Counted from the first letter of the stretch, positions 44,982-56,326 are shown. The stretch: DNA of 64,000 nt from Diplolepis rosae (GCA_030998225.1 JAPYXD010000711.1:2108001-2172000), one strand, 5' to 3'. Made by a program: numbers and translations. Notes: generated by a model not told the origin, from the sequence alone.

Positions 44982-45934
44982 TAGGCCTGTATAAAGTTAT
45001 CGGGCCTACCTTTATATCTCCGCGCTGGCGTTATTCTTCATAATCGGGTGGGTGGCATCCTTCAAAGTAATCCCCACTTGATTGAATAACACGGTTCCAT
45101 CGATGTTTCCACTTCTCGAAACAGTCCTGGAACTCACTTTTAGGGATGGCTATGAGTACGCTCGTCGCATTATTTTCATCCGTCGTTTTTTCATCGAATC
45201 GCTGTCCCTTGGGTGGTTTTTTGAGTTTTGGAAACAGCCAAAAGTCACAGGGGGCTATGTCGGGACTGTACGGAGGTTGTCGAAGCAATGTGATACTGTG
45301 TTTACTCAGAAACTGCTGCACAAGATTCGATGAATGTGCTGGCGCGTTATCGTGGTGAAGAAGCCAGTCACCGCACACACGCAAGTCATTCCTAAAATCT
45401 TGTTCAAAATTTCCCAAACAGTAGTTTTCGGTATTCCGAGATCATTTTCTAGTTCACGAACAGTTAATCGACGATCACCTTCAATCGGAAGTCGCACCCG
45501 CTCAATATTATCCGATGTTTTTGTCGTCGAAGGTCGGACAGAACGAGAATCACTATTCTCAGAAGTGCGGCCTCCTTTGATACGATTATACTACTCTTTT
45601 ATTCGTATTTTGCTCATACACTCATTCCCAAAGGCCTTCTGCATCATTCTGAATAGTTTCCGAACTCGTTTTTCCGAGTTGAAAACAAAATTTGATGCAA
45701 ATTCGTTAATCTTGTTTTTCAGTCATTTTTAACAATCACAAAATCCGTCGAAATCAAAAATAGCTTTGTAAATAAAGACACGCTACGCATGAACTATACG
45801 TGCGGCAGATGTCAGCAAACAACCGATAGGTTCGTGAGGCTTTACTGTTGACGTTCATGCCCCGGAGAGGTCGCTCGAACACCATGGTGCGGAGATATAA
45901 AGGTAGGCCCGATACTTTCCGGACACCTTGTATA
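44982..45934 (-). mobile_element. Mariner (DD34D) element with internal deletion
   Basis: Inverted ends share ATCGGGCCTACCTTTATATC (about 45000 on the left, inverted at about 45890 on the right), and TA lies at both outer limits. The interior carries a mariner transposase on the minus strand lacking its middle. At about 950 bp it is shorter than the usual 1.3 kb. Confidence 0.85.
45031..45725 (-). pseudogene. Mariner transposase, middle deleted
   Basis: The N-terminal part (from about 45720) reads INEFASNFVFNSEKRVRKLF through a stop near 45590, then RLTVRELENDLGIPKTTVWE, a helix-turn-helix. The sequence then jumps to WLLHHDNAPAHSS (second catalytic Asp) and HPPYSPD-type PPYSPDIAPCDFWLFPKLK (third). 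These two Asp are 34 residues apart, the mariner DD34D spacing. The region with the first catalytic Asp is deleted. The N-terminal frame carries shifts, so no enzyme is made. It would have acted at TA sites. Confidence 0.85.
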
Positions 45935-46353
45935 TATAATTTAAGTAACTTAGATCTTATAATATAATATCTTAATTCCTTAATTATTGAAGTTAATTTT
46001 AAAATAATTAAACTATGCTGAAATTATATAATAAAAGAAGGGGAATAATACAATAATTAAATTAATATATTTCTATATCTGACATAAGTTATTTGAAAAC
46101 GAATTTTAACCTACTTTTTACACAAAGAAATCACATTGATTATAAAATTATTTTTATGTAGTGCGTTTATCTACTTTCTCTACATTATCTACTTCATCTA
46201 TATTATTAGACAGATTGATTAGTGTAGGTTGTTATAGTGGTGGATTCAAAATCCATGTATTAAGAGTCATCACATTCTGTGCTGCGCAGTTGATTTCATC
46301 CATGGATAAAGTGTGATGTGTTCATGGAAATAATGATTCTCGCTTTATCTTCT

Positions 46354-46698
46354 TTAGTAAGGGGCAGCCAAATTCTTCGGTGTTTTGTACATTAATGACA
46401 AACTTTTCAAGCCAGCTTTTTTTCCCATGCCTTTGACGTAGATTGTGCGTACACCTGACAATGTCTCTTGAAGTATGCATCGTAATTCTTCGTACGGTAT
46501 GTCACCAGCAGTCCATGCTATAGCATGATAGTTATGCTGACTTTTATAACTTGCAGGCAATGAATTCCACTGACAGGGACGATCAAAGAGAAAGACCAGT
46601 GGTTGAGGATCTTGCTGAAGAGGAACAATAGCTAACTCTTTGAAGACAAAGTCGTTGTAAGGTCTCTTGAAGCCTTGAACGTTCACGATGAAGTCCAT
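46354..46698 (-). CDS. Small conserved Polinton-associated ORF
   Basis: The frame (114 codons) begins MDFIVNVQGFKRPYNDFVFK and includes NYHAIAWTAGDIPYEEL and TIYVKGMGKKAGLKSL. Proteins with this layout recur in insect genomes next to Polinton genes; I cannot name a biochemical role. It is downstream of the capsid gene in the same orientation. The frame is open to its end, but it looks shorter than relatives and may be cut at the C-terminus. Confidence 0.55.
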   Translation of the reverse strand: MDFIVNVQGFKRPYNDFVFKELAIVPLQQDPQPLVFLFDRPCQWNSLPASYKSQHNYHAIAWTAGDIPYEELRCILQETLSGVRTIYVKGMGKKAGLKSLSLMYKTPKNLAAPY

Positions 46699-46804
46699 CT
46701 TTACTAAAGAAGAATGATTTATGTTAGCCAGAAACAGCTATTTATACCCTCTTCTGTCATCCCCTCTACTACCTCATAATTCACCACACCACTTCAAACT
46801 CATA

Positions 46805-47930
46805 TTATTGTTTTTACAGCGCCACTAATGGGTTTATATTGAACTATACGATCATGTAATATTAGGCAATAGGCTGCTGCGTTGGCTGGGAAATTAGTAC
46901 TTGATTCAAATTCTAACCGTACATCCACTGAAGCCTGTTTAAGAAACTCATTTTGTTTTCAACAATCAATAACAATTAGCGGAGCATATTTCTTGAAATT
47001 CGTTCTCGTCAGCAGAGATTTAGGTTCTTTTTCATCATATGAAAATTGAAAATTAGCATACATCTCATATAATGGAGGAAATTGATTTTGATCAAAGTTC
47101 AAATTTAGATTGCCATATACGTAATATTGTGAATGTAAAACAAGTTTTACGTTTGTGATGTTACAATGATCGAAGCGATTAGCATATTGTTTGCGTTGAT
47201 CTTTCCTATTTGTTTGAAAAGCGAGGATAATATAGCGCTGTTTCTCTATCTGTGTTGATGTTTTCACAGTTCACACATGTTTTTGTGTAGCAGGAATAAG
47301 AGGATACTCATAGATTTCCCATGTACGAAAACTCAGTGATATAAGTCGATCCTTCTCAATGGATTTCAACAATTTTAGCTTGTGACGATCTGCAGCAAAC
47401 AAATAGGGAACCTTCCATTCCACTTTATAAGGAAAATTTTGAATTATTCAGGATTTTCTTGTACGTTCTGCATTATCTTCCGATAATCTTCGTCAAAACC
47501 GAGGATCGTGATGAGTGGAATGGTTACATCAAAGTATCCATCTTCATTTGTAATTTTGGCAGTTAAATCCGCATCTGTCCAGCCTGCATTTTCAGCATAA
47601 TGAAGCTGATTAGGAGTTAGAGAAACGTACCCCTTCATGATACTGGTAAGGTCAGCATTTTTACACCGGTCAATTTCAATACCGTTCTATTCATAACGAA
47701 TCTCAACAAATATAAAACGCACGGCATTCCAATTAAAGCTGTAGCCATCACATTATTTCCATCAGATTTGACAATTCTTTCATGTATATGCCATTAGCTT
47801 TTACTTGGAAGAATGTACAAATCTTAATGTTGCATGGCAATTCGAATCTCATCACTGTTGTTAAACGACGATGAAGCATAGGGCTGATGGGAATAAACCT
47901 CATAGTATACTAAAGATTCATCCAGACTAA
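46805..47930 (-). pseudogene. Polinton major capsid protein (double jelly-roll), broken
   Basis: Reading down from about 47930, pieces in changing frames include DEIRIAMQH, MKGYVSLTPNQLHYAENAGW (47638), then FRTWEIYEYPL and a stop near 47271, then TSTQIEKQRYIILAFQTNRK (47267-46959) and NFPANAAAYCL near 46870. These blocks match the hexon-like major capsid of Polintons and adintoviruses. Several stops and shifts separate them, so no full protein is made. In the intact gene this protein forms the icosahedral shell. It lies between the penton-like gene and the small ORF, the usual neighbourhood. Confidence 0.8.
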
Positions 47931-47955
47931 CTGGAGCTATTAAACACAGTACCCA

Positions 47956-48163
47956 TTACATTGATTCAATATGAAATCGAATTGTTATAGTTTCTCCTCG
48001 AAAAGTTACTAAGTCTCCGTCCTGATCGACAATGTGGAGCTGAATATTATGTATTATCTTCACGGCAATTGGAAGGTAAATGACGTGTGATGGCACTTCA
48101 ACGATCTTATATCCTGGTGAAACAGTTGGGAAGAATTCATGAATTGTATGAGCTTTGCGATTG
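47956..48163 (-). pseudogene. Penton-like protein gene, 3' part (cut off by Harbinger)
   Basis: This is the C-terminal piece of the gene that begins at 55323. It includes IHEFFPTVSPGYKIVEVPSH and ends VTFRGETITIRFHIESM. The reading frame runs directly into the Harbinger end at 48167, and removing the transposon with one TTA copy rejoins it in register with the piece ending at 54773. It probably belongs to the single-jelly-roll minor capsid (penton) of Polintons, judged by neighbourhood and recalled motifs. Confidence 0.7.
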
Positions 48164-48839
48164 TTAGGGCCGGTTTCACAATTCTGATTAAACACATGAT
48201 TACATAATCATGATTATTTTTTAACCGAGACTTTAATCAGGATTAACTTGAAATGCGTTCCACCGTGGACATTTTGGTTCTGATTAGCTAATCATATACC
48301 CTGTTCGTGGTAACTCTAATATTCTCTTGTAGCCGCGACTCTGATTGGTTGTAGTGGAAATCACAGTTAACTTTCAGCGCCATGATGTTTAGGCGCCGAT
48401 ATATGCCGCGCAAAGTTCGAGGTGAGAAGTTAGTGATAGTGCAAGAAAAATACCAGAGACAATTGTATCATTATTGTGTGGTTTGAGAAGCAAATAAAAA
48501 AGTAATGTATGGCGGAAAATGCAAAAGAAGTGAGTATATATTATAACCTTCTTTTTAATTTTTGAGATAAAAGATAGACTTAAGGAGGTTAAGGTTAGGT
48601 TAGATTATTCTTTTTGGGAAAAAATGAATTATTGGTCCGAATCACTATTCGAATTTTAACATATTTATTAATTACGACTGTATGTACAAAATTTTGGGGT
48701 AATCTACTCTTACCCCGGGCAACCTAACCCTATCCCAATATCAATCCCGAACGCAACATTAATGTCGACTAATATTACTGAGTTGAGCACCAGGTTATTT
48801 TACGTGAAAATAAACAAAAATGTGAATTAATGACAAAGT

Positions 48840-50058
48840 ATGAGATGACAGGCCCACTCAAATGGGTCACCTTGTACCTTCGCAACCGAAGCTACAGGGA
48901 CCACTGAAATTACCGTGGAGAGCGCGGGGTAAGGAGCAGCGTCACTGCTCGCGCTCACGGACACTGCAAGTACGATATATGTAATTTATGATTAGTGGGC
49001 GCAAGGACCGTGCCCTTAAATGACCTTGCGAGATCAACCTGACTATTTACGCGGACACTGACTCTAATTTTACGTTTAACTAATGAGGTTGACCCAGTCT
49101 GCCGCCTCGGAATCTTTGTGGCGAGGTGTTCAATTCGCGCACGACTCAATTTACCGTTACTTGATTCTACTATTATTTAAAATTCTAACATAAAGAGAGA
49201 GAAGATCAAAGACTACCTGAGATTCGTCGACGCCCTCTCCAGCATCCTTGACTTGCCATTTTATAAATTCCAGTTAATTAAAATATGCTCCACGGACTTT
49301 CCTTGGCACACTTGCCACTTCGAACGTCGAACAGAGAATGAATGAATATGGCGAGATCCGCTGGCGTGCTCGCGAAACCGGAAGACGGTGGCGCTTACAA
49401 AGCTTACCGATTTTACCGTCACTTACGCTGAGTTCATATTCGCGAGCACAGATGACGAAGGTACGCCGATCTTTAGCGCCGCCACGTGGCGATTACCGGA
49501 ATTAACCTCGTCGCACAGGTTAGTTTGTTGACAACCTGTCAACAAAGCGACGGCGAACTCCTCTCCTTGGTGTTTTTGAGCAGGCGGGACTCACATCCGC
49601 CTGACGCACCAAGGATCCTCTTCATGGTGTGCTGAAGTGTCGTGGTGCCGTGTCTAGTTATTTCCTCCATCGCTCGTGGTGAAACCTCGGCCGTGGCGCG
49701 AGTATTGATCGCCATCGACCGGACGGTTATCTCGTGGTGCTCGCGAGTGTGTGTGAAAACAAACATACAAATAATAAAGATTAAAATTCAGTGTTGCATG
49801 GTTGAAACCCTTGGTCTGGCAGAGAGGAATAGGTTCCCCGGGAGTCTAAACTCTCCCCTCAGGTAACCTGTCATTAGAATTTGAAAACAACGAAAAGAAG
49901 CATCAATATAACTCAAAGTTAGGAGCCTCCCGAGCACATTACACTCGACCCCTGACTTTCGGCTGTCACAGACAGCCTCGGGCATGATTCTCTGCTCGAG
50001 GTTTTTCCACAATTAAAGACTTTATAAACAATCTTTGTGCGTGGAAAAGTACCACGTC

Positions 50059-50061
<3 letters not shown>
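48840..50061. mobile_element. GC-rich insertion, candidate solo LTR
   Basis: This 1.2-kb block differs sharply in composition from the AT-rich intron around it. On the minus strand it would start TGTGACGTGGTACTTTTCC and end ATCTCA, in TG...CA form. On the plus strand an AATAAA lies near 49773. No primer site, polypurine tract or ORF was found, and the expected short target duplication is not clear because a TA microsatellite adjoins one side. It may be a solo LTR of a Gypsy or Bel/Pao element, or something else. Confidence 0.35.
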
Positions 50062-50101
<40 letters not shown>

Positions 50102-50110
50102 ATAATATAA
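50062..50110. repeat. (TA)n microsatellite
   Basis: A short TA run with a few TATG units, directly beside the GC-rich block. Confidence 0.85.
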
Positions 50111-50659
50111 ATAAGCGAGTAGTGTCTGTTGACTTATCGGGTTCATATAACCTCAAATTTGATACGTGAATACCCAATGTGAATATCAATGTTGACTTCT
50201 TTCAATTGCAAATTTTTATATTTCTAGGTAAAAAAGACGAGGCAGAAAAAAAGCTCCAATTTTACAAAAAGCAAAAAAACGGTTTTTTAGGAATCATGGA
50301 GAAATATTAGCATATAATCGAATGCAAACGAACGGACGCTATAAGTAGCAAATCAAAACAGAAAACTTGGTATCGAATTTCTTTAGAATTTAATGCGCAG
50401 TCCATTTCTCCGGAGCACCGGCCTGCAAAGAAATTAAAACTTCTTTGGGACAACCTAAAGCGAAACACTTGAAAACATTTGAGTTCTCTGCTACAGAACT
50501 GGTAAGTATAGAAAAAAAATATTTGGGGTTTTAGGTATGAAATAAACATTTTTTTGGACGTAGTTATTAAGTGTGTAATGTAATTGTTATTTTACACATT
50601 TACATAGTAGCTTTATGAGTAATTTGAAATAATAACGAATTAAAAAAAATAAAAATATG

Positions 50660-51210
50660 AGGGAGATATGCGTTTATCTCGAAACTCCTTTTTTCAAATT
50701 GGTGTACATGATATCTTAACATCTGCTTAAGCAATTTTGTTCAAATTTACAGCTAACAGCACGTATTCTTTGTAATATTAGCTATCGTGTGACGTAGGGA
50801 AAGTTAAAAATAAAATTTGTAAAAATTACAGCTGAATTTGGACCAAAATCACAAGTTGGCGTTCCATGGAGAAGGATCTGCGTCCCCATGGAGGGTTATA
50901 GGGGACGCAACATTCGTTAAAAAATTTTGTTTTTTCTTTTAGTGTTGCAGCTTTGAAGAGGGTGCTGGAAGAGCACTGAAACGTCGGCGAGTAGTTTGCA
51001 TTTTATTTATGTAAATTACAGCTGTTTAAAAAAAAATGTCTCATTTTTATCGAAATTTTAGTTTAAAAAATTCATAACTTATTAATACGGCATCTAACCA
51101 AAAAAATTCTACGTCACGCGATAGCTAATATTATGAAGAACGAGATGTAAATTTGAACAAAATCGGTTGAATAAATCTCCAGATACAGTACCTTTTCACT
51201 CACAAAAATT
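50660..51210. repeat. Palindromic MITE inside the Harbinger Myb-like gene
   Basis: GTTCAAATTTAC and TATTAGCTATCGTGTGACGT (about 50731-50803) recur inverted as ACGTCACGCGATAGCTAATA and GTAAATTTGAAC (about 51113-51165). The centre holds a 9-base hairpin TGCGTCCCC/GGGGACGCA (50879-50910) and a hammerhead-like motif. It lies in intron 2 of the Myb-like gene. Confidence 0.55.
50951..50987 (+). ncRNA. Hammerhead-ribozyme-like motif, site 3 (mutated core)
   Basis: CTTTGAAGA, then GGTGCT and AGCACT that can pair as stem II around GGAAG, then GAAACGTCGGCG. The second core half is intact; the first reads UUGAAGA for CUGANGA. Layout and single defect match the site at 33344. Confidence 0.45.
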
Positions 51211-52380
51211 TAGAGGTATACTTTCAAGTATGCTGAAGTCATTCATAATCATTTTAAGTTTGTTTGAAGTCTTTAACATATATAAAAAAATTCGCCAAAG
51301 AAATTACTTTTGAAAAAAATGAAGTTTTACGAAAAAAATCATAACTTTCTTAATCTTCAATATTTTTAACTAAAAATTTAGGTGCATACTCTCAAAGTAT
51401 GCTTAAATACTAAAAAAAATACTCTCAAATTTTACCTTAAAAAAAAGGTATTTATTTCGCATATTGATGTAGGTGATCTATAGCGTGTAAAAAATCGTGG
51501 TTTTTTTTATACCTATGAGTGGAAAAAAAAAGTTTTGTAATGAAAACTTACTGAAAGCAAAAAATGTCCTTATATAAAGATTATAGTTATTCACTTTAAT
51601 ATTTCTGTACATTTTATCGATGAAAACAGGTGGTGGAAGCAACCCAATAAAAGAAGATCCATTATGTCTACAAGTGAAGGGAATATTGGGCAGCGCAATT
51701 GAGCCAATGGACAACGCGTATGATGATGACGCCCTAGAAGGTAATTTTGAAAAAGAATGGGAAAGCAATATTAAAAAGGAATGGGAAGACGTCGTATTGG
51801 ATGTGGACGAATCAAGAGGAATTCCAGAAAAAAATGTTGGGTTACAAGGAAACGAAGATAGCGTGCAGTTCACAATAGAAAATGTTCCAGAACCCTCAAA
51901 TGAAAAGGTAGTCACTTTTTCTGTAGAACCTGGTTTTCAAAATGTAAGAAATTATTTTGGTTTCTATCTAATAACAATGTTTTACTTTATTGCAGACAAT
52001 GAATGAGGAAGATGACTGGTCGGAATGGAATCCCACTTTACTAAAGAAGGATAGGAGTCCTCTTTTAAAGATAAGTGGAAACATGCAAAGTTTCACTTCT
52101 TCGTCTAAGAAGCCTACGGAACGAACGGTATCGTCTTGACAAAGTCGTACTACAAAGTCGTCATAGAAAGTCATACCAAAACAGAGGAGGAAATAAAACA
52201 CCGGAGAAATCTGCAGCTTTAATTAAAGCAAAGCTGGAATACCTCGAAATTTTAAAAAAAAGAGGCGCTACAGAAGGCTGCGATGGAAAAAGAAATATTG
52301 CAAAACACATTAATCGAGCACGAACTAAAAATCAAACTGTTGCGCAGACAGCTAGAGGATCCGACTTTCGTTTAAATTGA

Positions 52381-53288
52381 GAAAAATGGAGAAATGGTTT
52401 GTATGAAGTATATTTGTATGTTATCAGTATATATTATTATATAGTTATTATATATTTTTATTTTACTAATTCTATTTTTTAATTATGTCATTTGAAACAT
52501 ATGGTTGTGCTCTGATGCGTTGAAATAATGTTCCAAGTTTTGAAAATTACTTCACTTTGCATCTGTGATCTTACTCTTAAGAAAAACCAAAGACTTTAAT
52601 TGTGCAGTAATAGTTGTTCCAGGTGCAGATTTGAAATAATGTTTATAACTTTGAACATTATTTCGACAAAAGAAACGTAATTTTGTTTCTTAATTTCCTT
52701 TGTACGAATTTAAAAAACAAAATTCGATTGTATTGCACATTGCAAAAGAATTTATATGTTATCAGTATGTATGAAGTATATTTTTATGTTATCAGTATAT
52801 ATTATTATATAGTTATTATATAAATTCTATTTTTTAATTATGTCAGTATACATTATTATTGTATTTTTATAATTTTTCTTATTTTTTAAATAAATTTTTA
52901 TGTGATATAAGAGATACATTTTACGACTAATTAATCTATTAAAAAATGTATATACTTAGAAAAATACTCAGCAAATAAAAAACTTTTTTAAACACATTTC
53001 TATTCCTTTATTCATCTTCTGCATGGTCCATTACAATTGAATAGTTTACAAAATAATAGTTTACAAAAATAATAGTTTAAACACATTCCTATTGTTTATA
53101 ACTATCTTCTCTTATAGTAATGATATTTAGTTGCGGATTTTTCTTCAATTATCTGCTCTTTGTCAATTTTTCACACAGAGTGACGTTACATTGATGCAAT
53201 TTAACAAACAACGGTTTAATTTCACAGTGATCCTAGATAGTTTCTGTTTTCTCTGAAAAAAATCTCCATTTTTCGTCAACAACGTACA
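52381..53288. other. Spacer between the two Harbinger genes
   Basis: AT-rich, with a local duplication: ATGTTATCAGTATATATTATTATATAG occurs in near-identical form at about 52418 and 52790. The two genes converge here, so both polyadenylation signals should lie in this stretch. No further gene is seen. Confidence 0.5.
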
Positions 53289-54548
53289 TTATTGTTGATC
53301 AATTAAACTTTGAAAATAGGCAATAATGTTTCGACGTGCATTTCCATCATCGACAGGCAAATTACCACGATTATGAAGATCCTCGTTTAAAAATTCGTCC
53401 CAAAGTATATTTACAAGAGGATCGTCGGGGGGCAGGTCCTCTGCAGCAAGACGGGCTCTATTATGCAACACCGCAGTTGCTACTATCACAGGAAGCACAT
53501 GATCAACTGTGAAGCGCATTCCTGTAACCAAACATGTAAATCTGCGCTTCCATATACCAAAAGTGCACTCAATTTTAATACGAGTCCTAATTTGAGATTC
53601 ATTGAATAACCGTTGGGCTTCAGTTACAGGATCGCTTAATGGACTTATAAGATCATTTTTTAACGCGTACCCTCCATCTCCCAATATTACTACATCTCTG
53701 AACTCACCAGCTTCCAATCGAGCGCATAACCTACAATTTCTAAAAATGGTGGAGTCATGAGGTGTTCTTGGCCAACGTGCCACAATGCTTGTGAATTTCA
53801 TGCTACTATCACAAGTGGCTTGAACATTTATAGAAAAATATCCTTTTCTATTCCTAAATACTTCGGCATCATCCCCACCAAATGATTGCACTCGAACGTG
53901 CGTGCAATCTAATGCCGAAATAACCTTAGGGAAACGTGCTATTGCATAGAAGCCTACTTGAGCAGCATTAACTTCTAATTCTGAAGATGGCAATTTTATG
54001 TCTTCTCGAGCCAGTCCAGCAATAGCAGCAGTCACTCGGTGTACAATTCTATAAGCGCTAGTTGTGCTAACTCCAGAGAAGTCCCTAGCAGCAATAAGGT
54101 GTGAACCAGTTGCGTAGTACCGTAGAGCAAGCAGGAGCTGTATCCTAGGTGGAATAGCGTGGTTTCTGAAATATAAATTTTATTTATACATATTAACCCG
54201 AAGAAAAGTGTTTAATAATGTACATTTCTAATAAAATTCTGCGTCTAATAAGCCAAAGGAGATGTTAAAATCTGTATTTTATAAAAAGATATTAAAGATA
54301 TTTGAAAGCCCTAGTCTCATTTTAAAGATAAATTTTCGTAGTTTCTGTGCACGCTATTTAGGGATTTTTGACAGCAGCAAAGTTTTAACAGTAATTTTTC
54401 TGAAGCGAAATCGTGTTAAAAAATCCAAATCATCCATGGTTTCAAAATAGTTCACTCGTTCTCTGAATACTGGTGTTCTTCTCTGAAGGGGGTAAAACAT
54501 TTCATCATTATCAGATGAGGATAAAATATTATTGTAAAACAGAGCCAT
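53289..54548 (-). CDS. PIF/Harbinger DDE transposase (HARBI1-like)
   Basis: The main exon (54165-53289, acceptor ATTTCAG) starts near NHAIPPRIQLLLALRYYATG and carries the DDE_Tnp_4 fold. The catalytic residues are visible: SALDCTHVRV (first Asp), VVILGDGGYAL (second Asp) and IKIECTFGIWKRRF (Glu). It ends SLIDQQ. An upstream exon (54548 to about 54370, MALFYNNILSSSDNDEMFYP) encodes the typical N-terminal segment through FLTRFRFRKITVKTL, but it runs into a stop at 54354 before a clear donor, so the 5' junction may be damaged. The enzyme cuts at the terminal repeats and targets TWA sites. The catalytic exon is fully open and may be the most recently active protein here. Confidence 0.85.
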
Positions 54549-54773
54549 ATTTCCTTGCTATATACTGCAATCACTGCACTCGCATTTCAATTTTGAGATT
54601 AAGGTTACTTTAATCACTGATTAACCTCCATAACCAGCCATTTTTGGGCGATTAGACTAACCGGTGATTATCTTCCCTTAATCATGATTAAAAGAATGGT
54701 GGAACGCAAAGTATTGATTAAATAAAGTTAATCAATGATTAACGATTTAATCAGAGTTGGTGAAACCGGCCCT

Positions 54774-55323
54774 TAATATATACTCCCGTTGTAATGTTGC
54801 ACTCGATTCTGAGAGCATTCACTTTGTGAATAGCTACTGGTGAATTAGACGTGTGTGTTTTATTAGCTAAGAGAACACGTGGTGTAAATCCCAGAAGTTC
54901 ACCGATAGAATCTTTTGGTTTGAAATTAATTTCACGGTTGCGCTTGATTTCACTACGCAACGTATCGTTATTAGGCTTTATACTTATAATAGCACTTGCA
55001 GTTTCTAGATTTTTTTGTACATAATTTTTTATTTCGTCATTCTTTGTTGGTACTATAACGACGGTAAAGTCTCCATTTGCAAGGGACATTTTTATATAAT
55101 TCTCAATATCTCAATTTCGTAGCTGCCAGGAGGTATTGTAACAACCTGATTACCGATGTAAAATTTTTTTCCCTACGTCAACATTAGGAATTGAATTGAA
55201 TATGAGTAGTTCAACGAGTCCGAGAACATAGTTCTTTTTTCATGAGAGTTCTATTGGCGGGAAACATTCTGCTTCTAACACAGGAGAATTTCCTGTAATG
55301 GTAAGAGTGAACGTTTCGTCCAT
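54774..55323 (-). pseudogene. Penton-like protein gene, 5' part
   Basis: The gene would start at the ATG at 55323 (MDETFTLTITGN). The early part contains a stop near 55236 and a shift in an A run near 55170. The later part (from 55089) is open through PVAIHKVNALRIECNITTGV up to the Harbinger insertion at 54773. Blocks such as FNSIPNV and IPPGSYEI are recalled from insect Polinton proteins of this position. The role, capping the capsid vertices, is inferred from those relatives. Confidence 0.7.
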
Positions 55324-55360
55324 GAAGATGCCTCACTTTATACTGACATTTCTCAAGCAA

Positions 55361-55810
55361 TCACTTGAATTTATATAGACTATATTTGCTGGATTCATTA
55401 AGTTGATCACATAAAAATTTAAGACATAAATGACCGCATTCAAATGTATCATATTCTTGGTATCTACTATGATTATATTTTATGAAGCTACCATCATCGA
55501 GGTATTTAACAAGATCGGGTGGTGGTTTAAGATTACCGAAATTGTCAAAGTATAATGTTTCAGTATTACTCTTTTTGTATGCTACCCAATGTGTTCCAGG
55601 TCCATCTTTATCATCAAGGTTAATGATACCTGACTCATATTGATGTGGTACTCTTCTAGATAGTTCATTTCGCATAAAGAATCCACGAAAATAAGAAATC
55701 TTCAAAGCTTTGGCATACTTGAGCAAATCAGGATTAGTTAGGGCTCGATGAGGTAGCTTCACTACAAGTTTTGTGATGTATTTTTTCTCTTCATTCCTTG
55801 ATCTTAATGG
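55361..55810 (-). CDS. Polinton adenain-type cysteine protease
   Basis: The frame contains RALTNPDLLKYAKALKI, then GTHWVAYKKS (catalytic His), LYFDNFGNLKPPPDLVKYL (acidic partner in FDNFG) and FECGHLCLKFL (nucleophile Cys). This is the Ulp1/adenovirus protease arrangement. The enzyme matures capsid proteins. The start is unclear: the open frame extends upstream of an ATG-less boundary to about 55810. The core is unbroken, making it the best-kept gene of the element. It lies between the pX-like and the penton-like genes, same strand. Confidence 0.8.
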   Translation of the reverse strand, partial: PLRSRNEEKKYITKLVVKLPHRALTNPDLLKYAKALKISYFRGFFMRNELSRRVPHQYESGIINLDDKDGPGTHWVAYKKSNTETLYFDNFGNLKPPPDLVKYLDDGSFIKYNHSRYQEYDTFECGHLCLKFLCDQLNESSKYSLYKFK

Positions 55811-55829
55811 TGATGATAGGGTTTCATAT

Positions 55830-56301
55830 GGAGGCCGAGCCCTTGATGATAGTGCTTCAGATGTAATCCTTTAACGAATGGAATTTTCTCCATTGCTTTA
55901 TTGTGACGTTGAGCTTCTGCCAACTATTGTTTGGCTGCATTTGCATCGTTTGCAGCTTTTACTACTCCAGCTACTCCACCAGAAAGAGCTCCAATTGCGC
56001 TAAGTCCTGCAAAGATTGGAATCAAAGGCAAAACACCTCCAACTTTAGAAGAAATAGGTAAAATTCGAGGAGGTCTGACCTGTCGTTTACCACCTGCTTT
56101 TTTCACTGCTATCCGAGCACCTTCTACAGCATCTTGAATAGCGTCTTTAGCATCATTGCTGGGAATTATAAATTGCTTTGCAGCGTCAACAATATTCCTC
56201 AACGCCATTCGTTTCTTTATATTTTTTCGCTTCTTTTTCATTGAAATTGCTTTTCTATTTCTCTTCAACCCCATACCGAGTTTTGATTTAACATTCATCA
56301 C
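55830..56301 (-). pseudogene. Polinton minor capsid/core protein (adenovirus pX-like)
   Basis: Starts at 56301 with a strongly basic part (KRNRKAISMKKKRKNIKKR). A hydrophobic Gly/Ala-rich stretch follows (PLIPIFAGLSAIGALSGGVA), then a stop at about 55926. Beyond the stop the same frame goes on with a short tail containing KGLHLKHYHQGLGLHMKPY, a repeat type seen at the end of related proteins. The stop therefore splits one gene. Such proteins bind DNA or membranes inside the capsid. It directly follows the polymerase region. Confidence 0.65.
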
Positions 56302-56326
56302 GTTAGTTATAGCTACAGCAGCAACG

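Larger units (their letters stand above)
48509..52377 (+). pseudogene. Harbinger Myb/SANT-like accessory protein
   Basis: Exon 1 (48509-48529, MAENAKE, donor GTGAGT), exon 2 (50228-50501, acceptor TTTCTAG, donor GTAAGT), exon 3 (from 51630) and exon 4 (about 52000-52377). Exon 2 can be read as a Myb/SANT-type region, with WYRISLEFNAQSISPEHRP and LKLLWDNLK, but contains two stops and shifts. Exon 3 has VKGILGSAIEPMDNAYDDDA. The end of exon 4 is a coiled coil with KAKLEYLE and EHELKIKLLRRQLEDPTFV, across one shift in an A run at about 52253. Such proteins bind element DNA and bring the Harbinger transposase to the nucleus. The stops make this copy non-functional. Confidence 0.7.
48167..54772. 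mobile_element. PIF/Harbinger DNA transposon, full length (6.6 kb)
   Basis: Both ends are present: GGGCCGGTTTCAC on the left and GTGAAACCGGCCC on the right, flanked by TTA direct repeats (48164-48166, 54773-54775). GGGCCGGTTTCACC-like ends with a TWA target are diagnostic of Harbinger. Subterminal regions contain many TTAATC/GATTAA words. Two genes face each other: a Myb-like gene (plus) and a DDE transposase (minus). The element interrupts the Polinton penton-like gene. A 1.2-kb GC-rich block and a palindromic MITE are nested in the introns of its Myb-like gene. Confidence 0.9.

Noticed and set aside
45082..45732. Plus-strand ORFs opposite the mariner
   Set aside because: They are shadows of the minus-strand transposase, whose motifs are clear.
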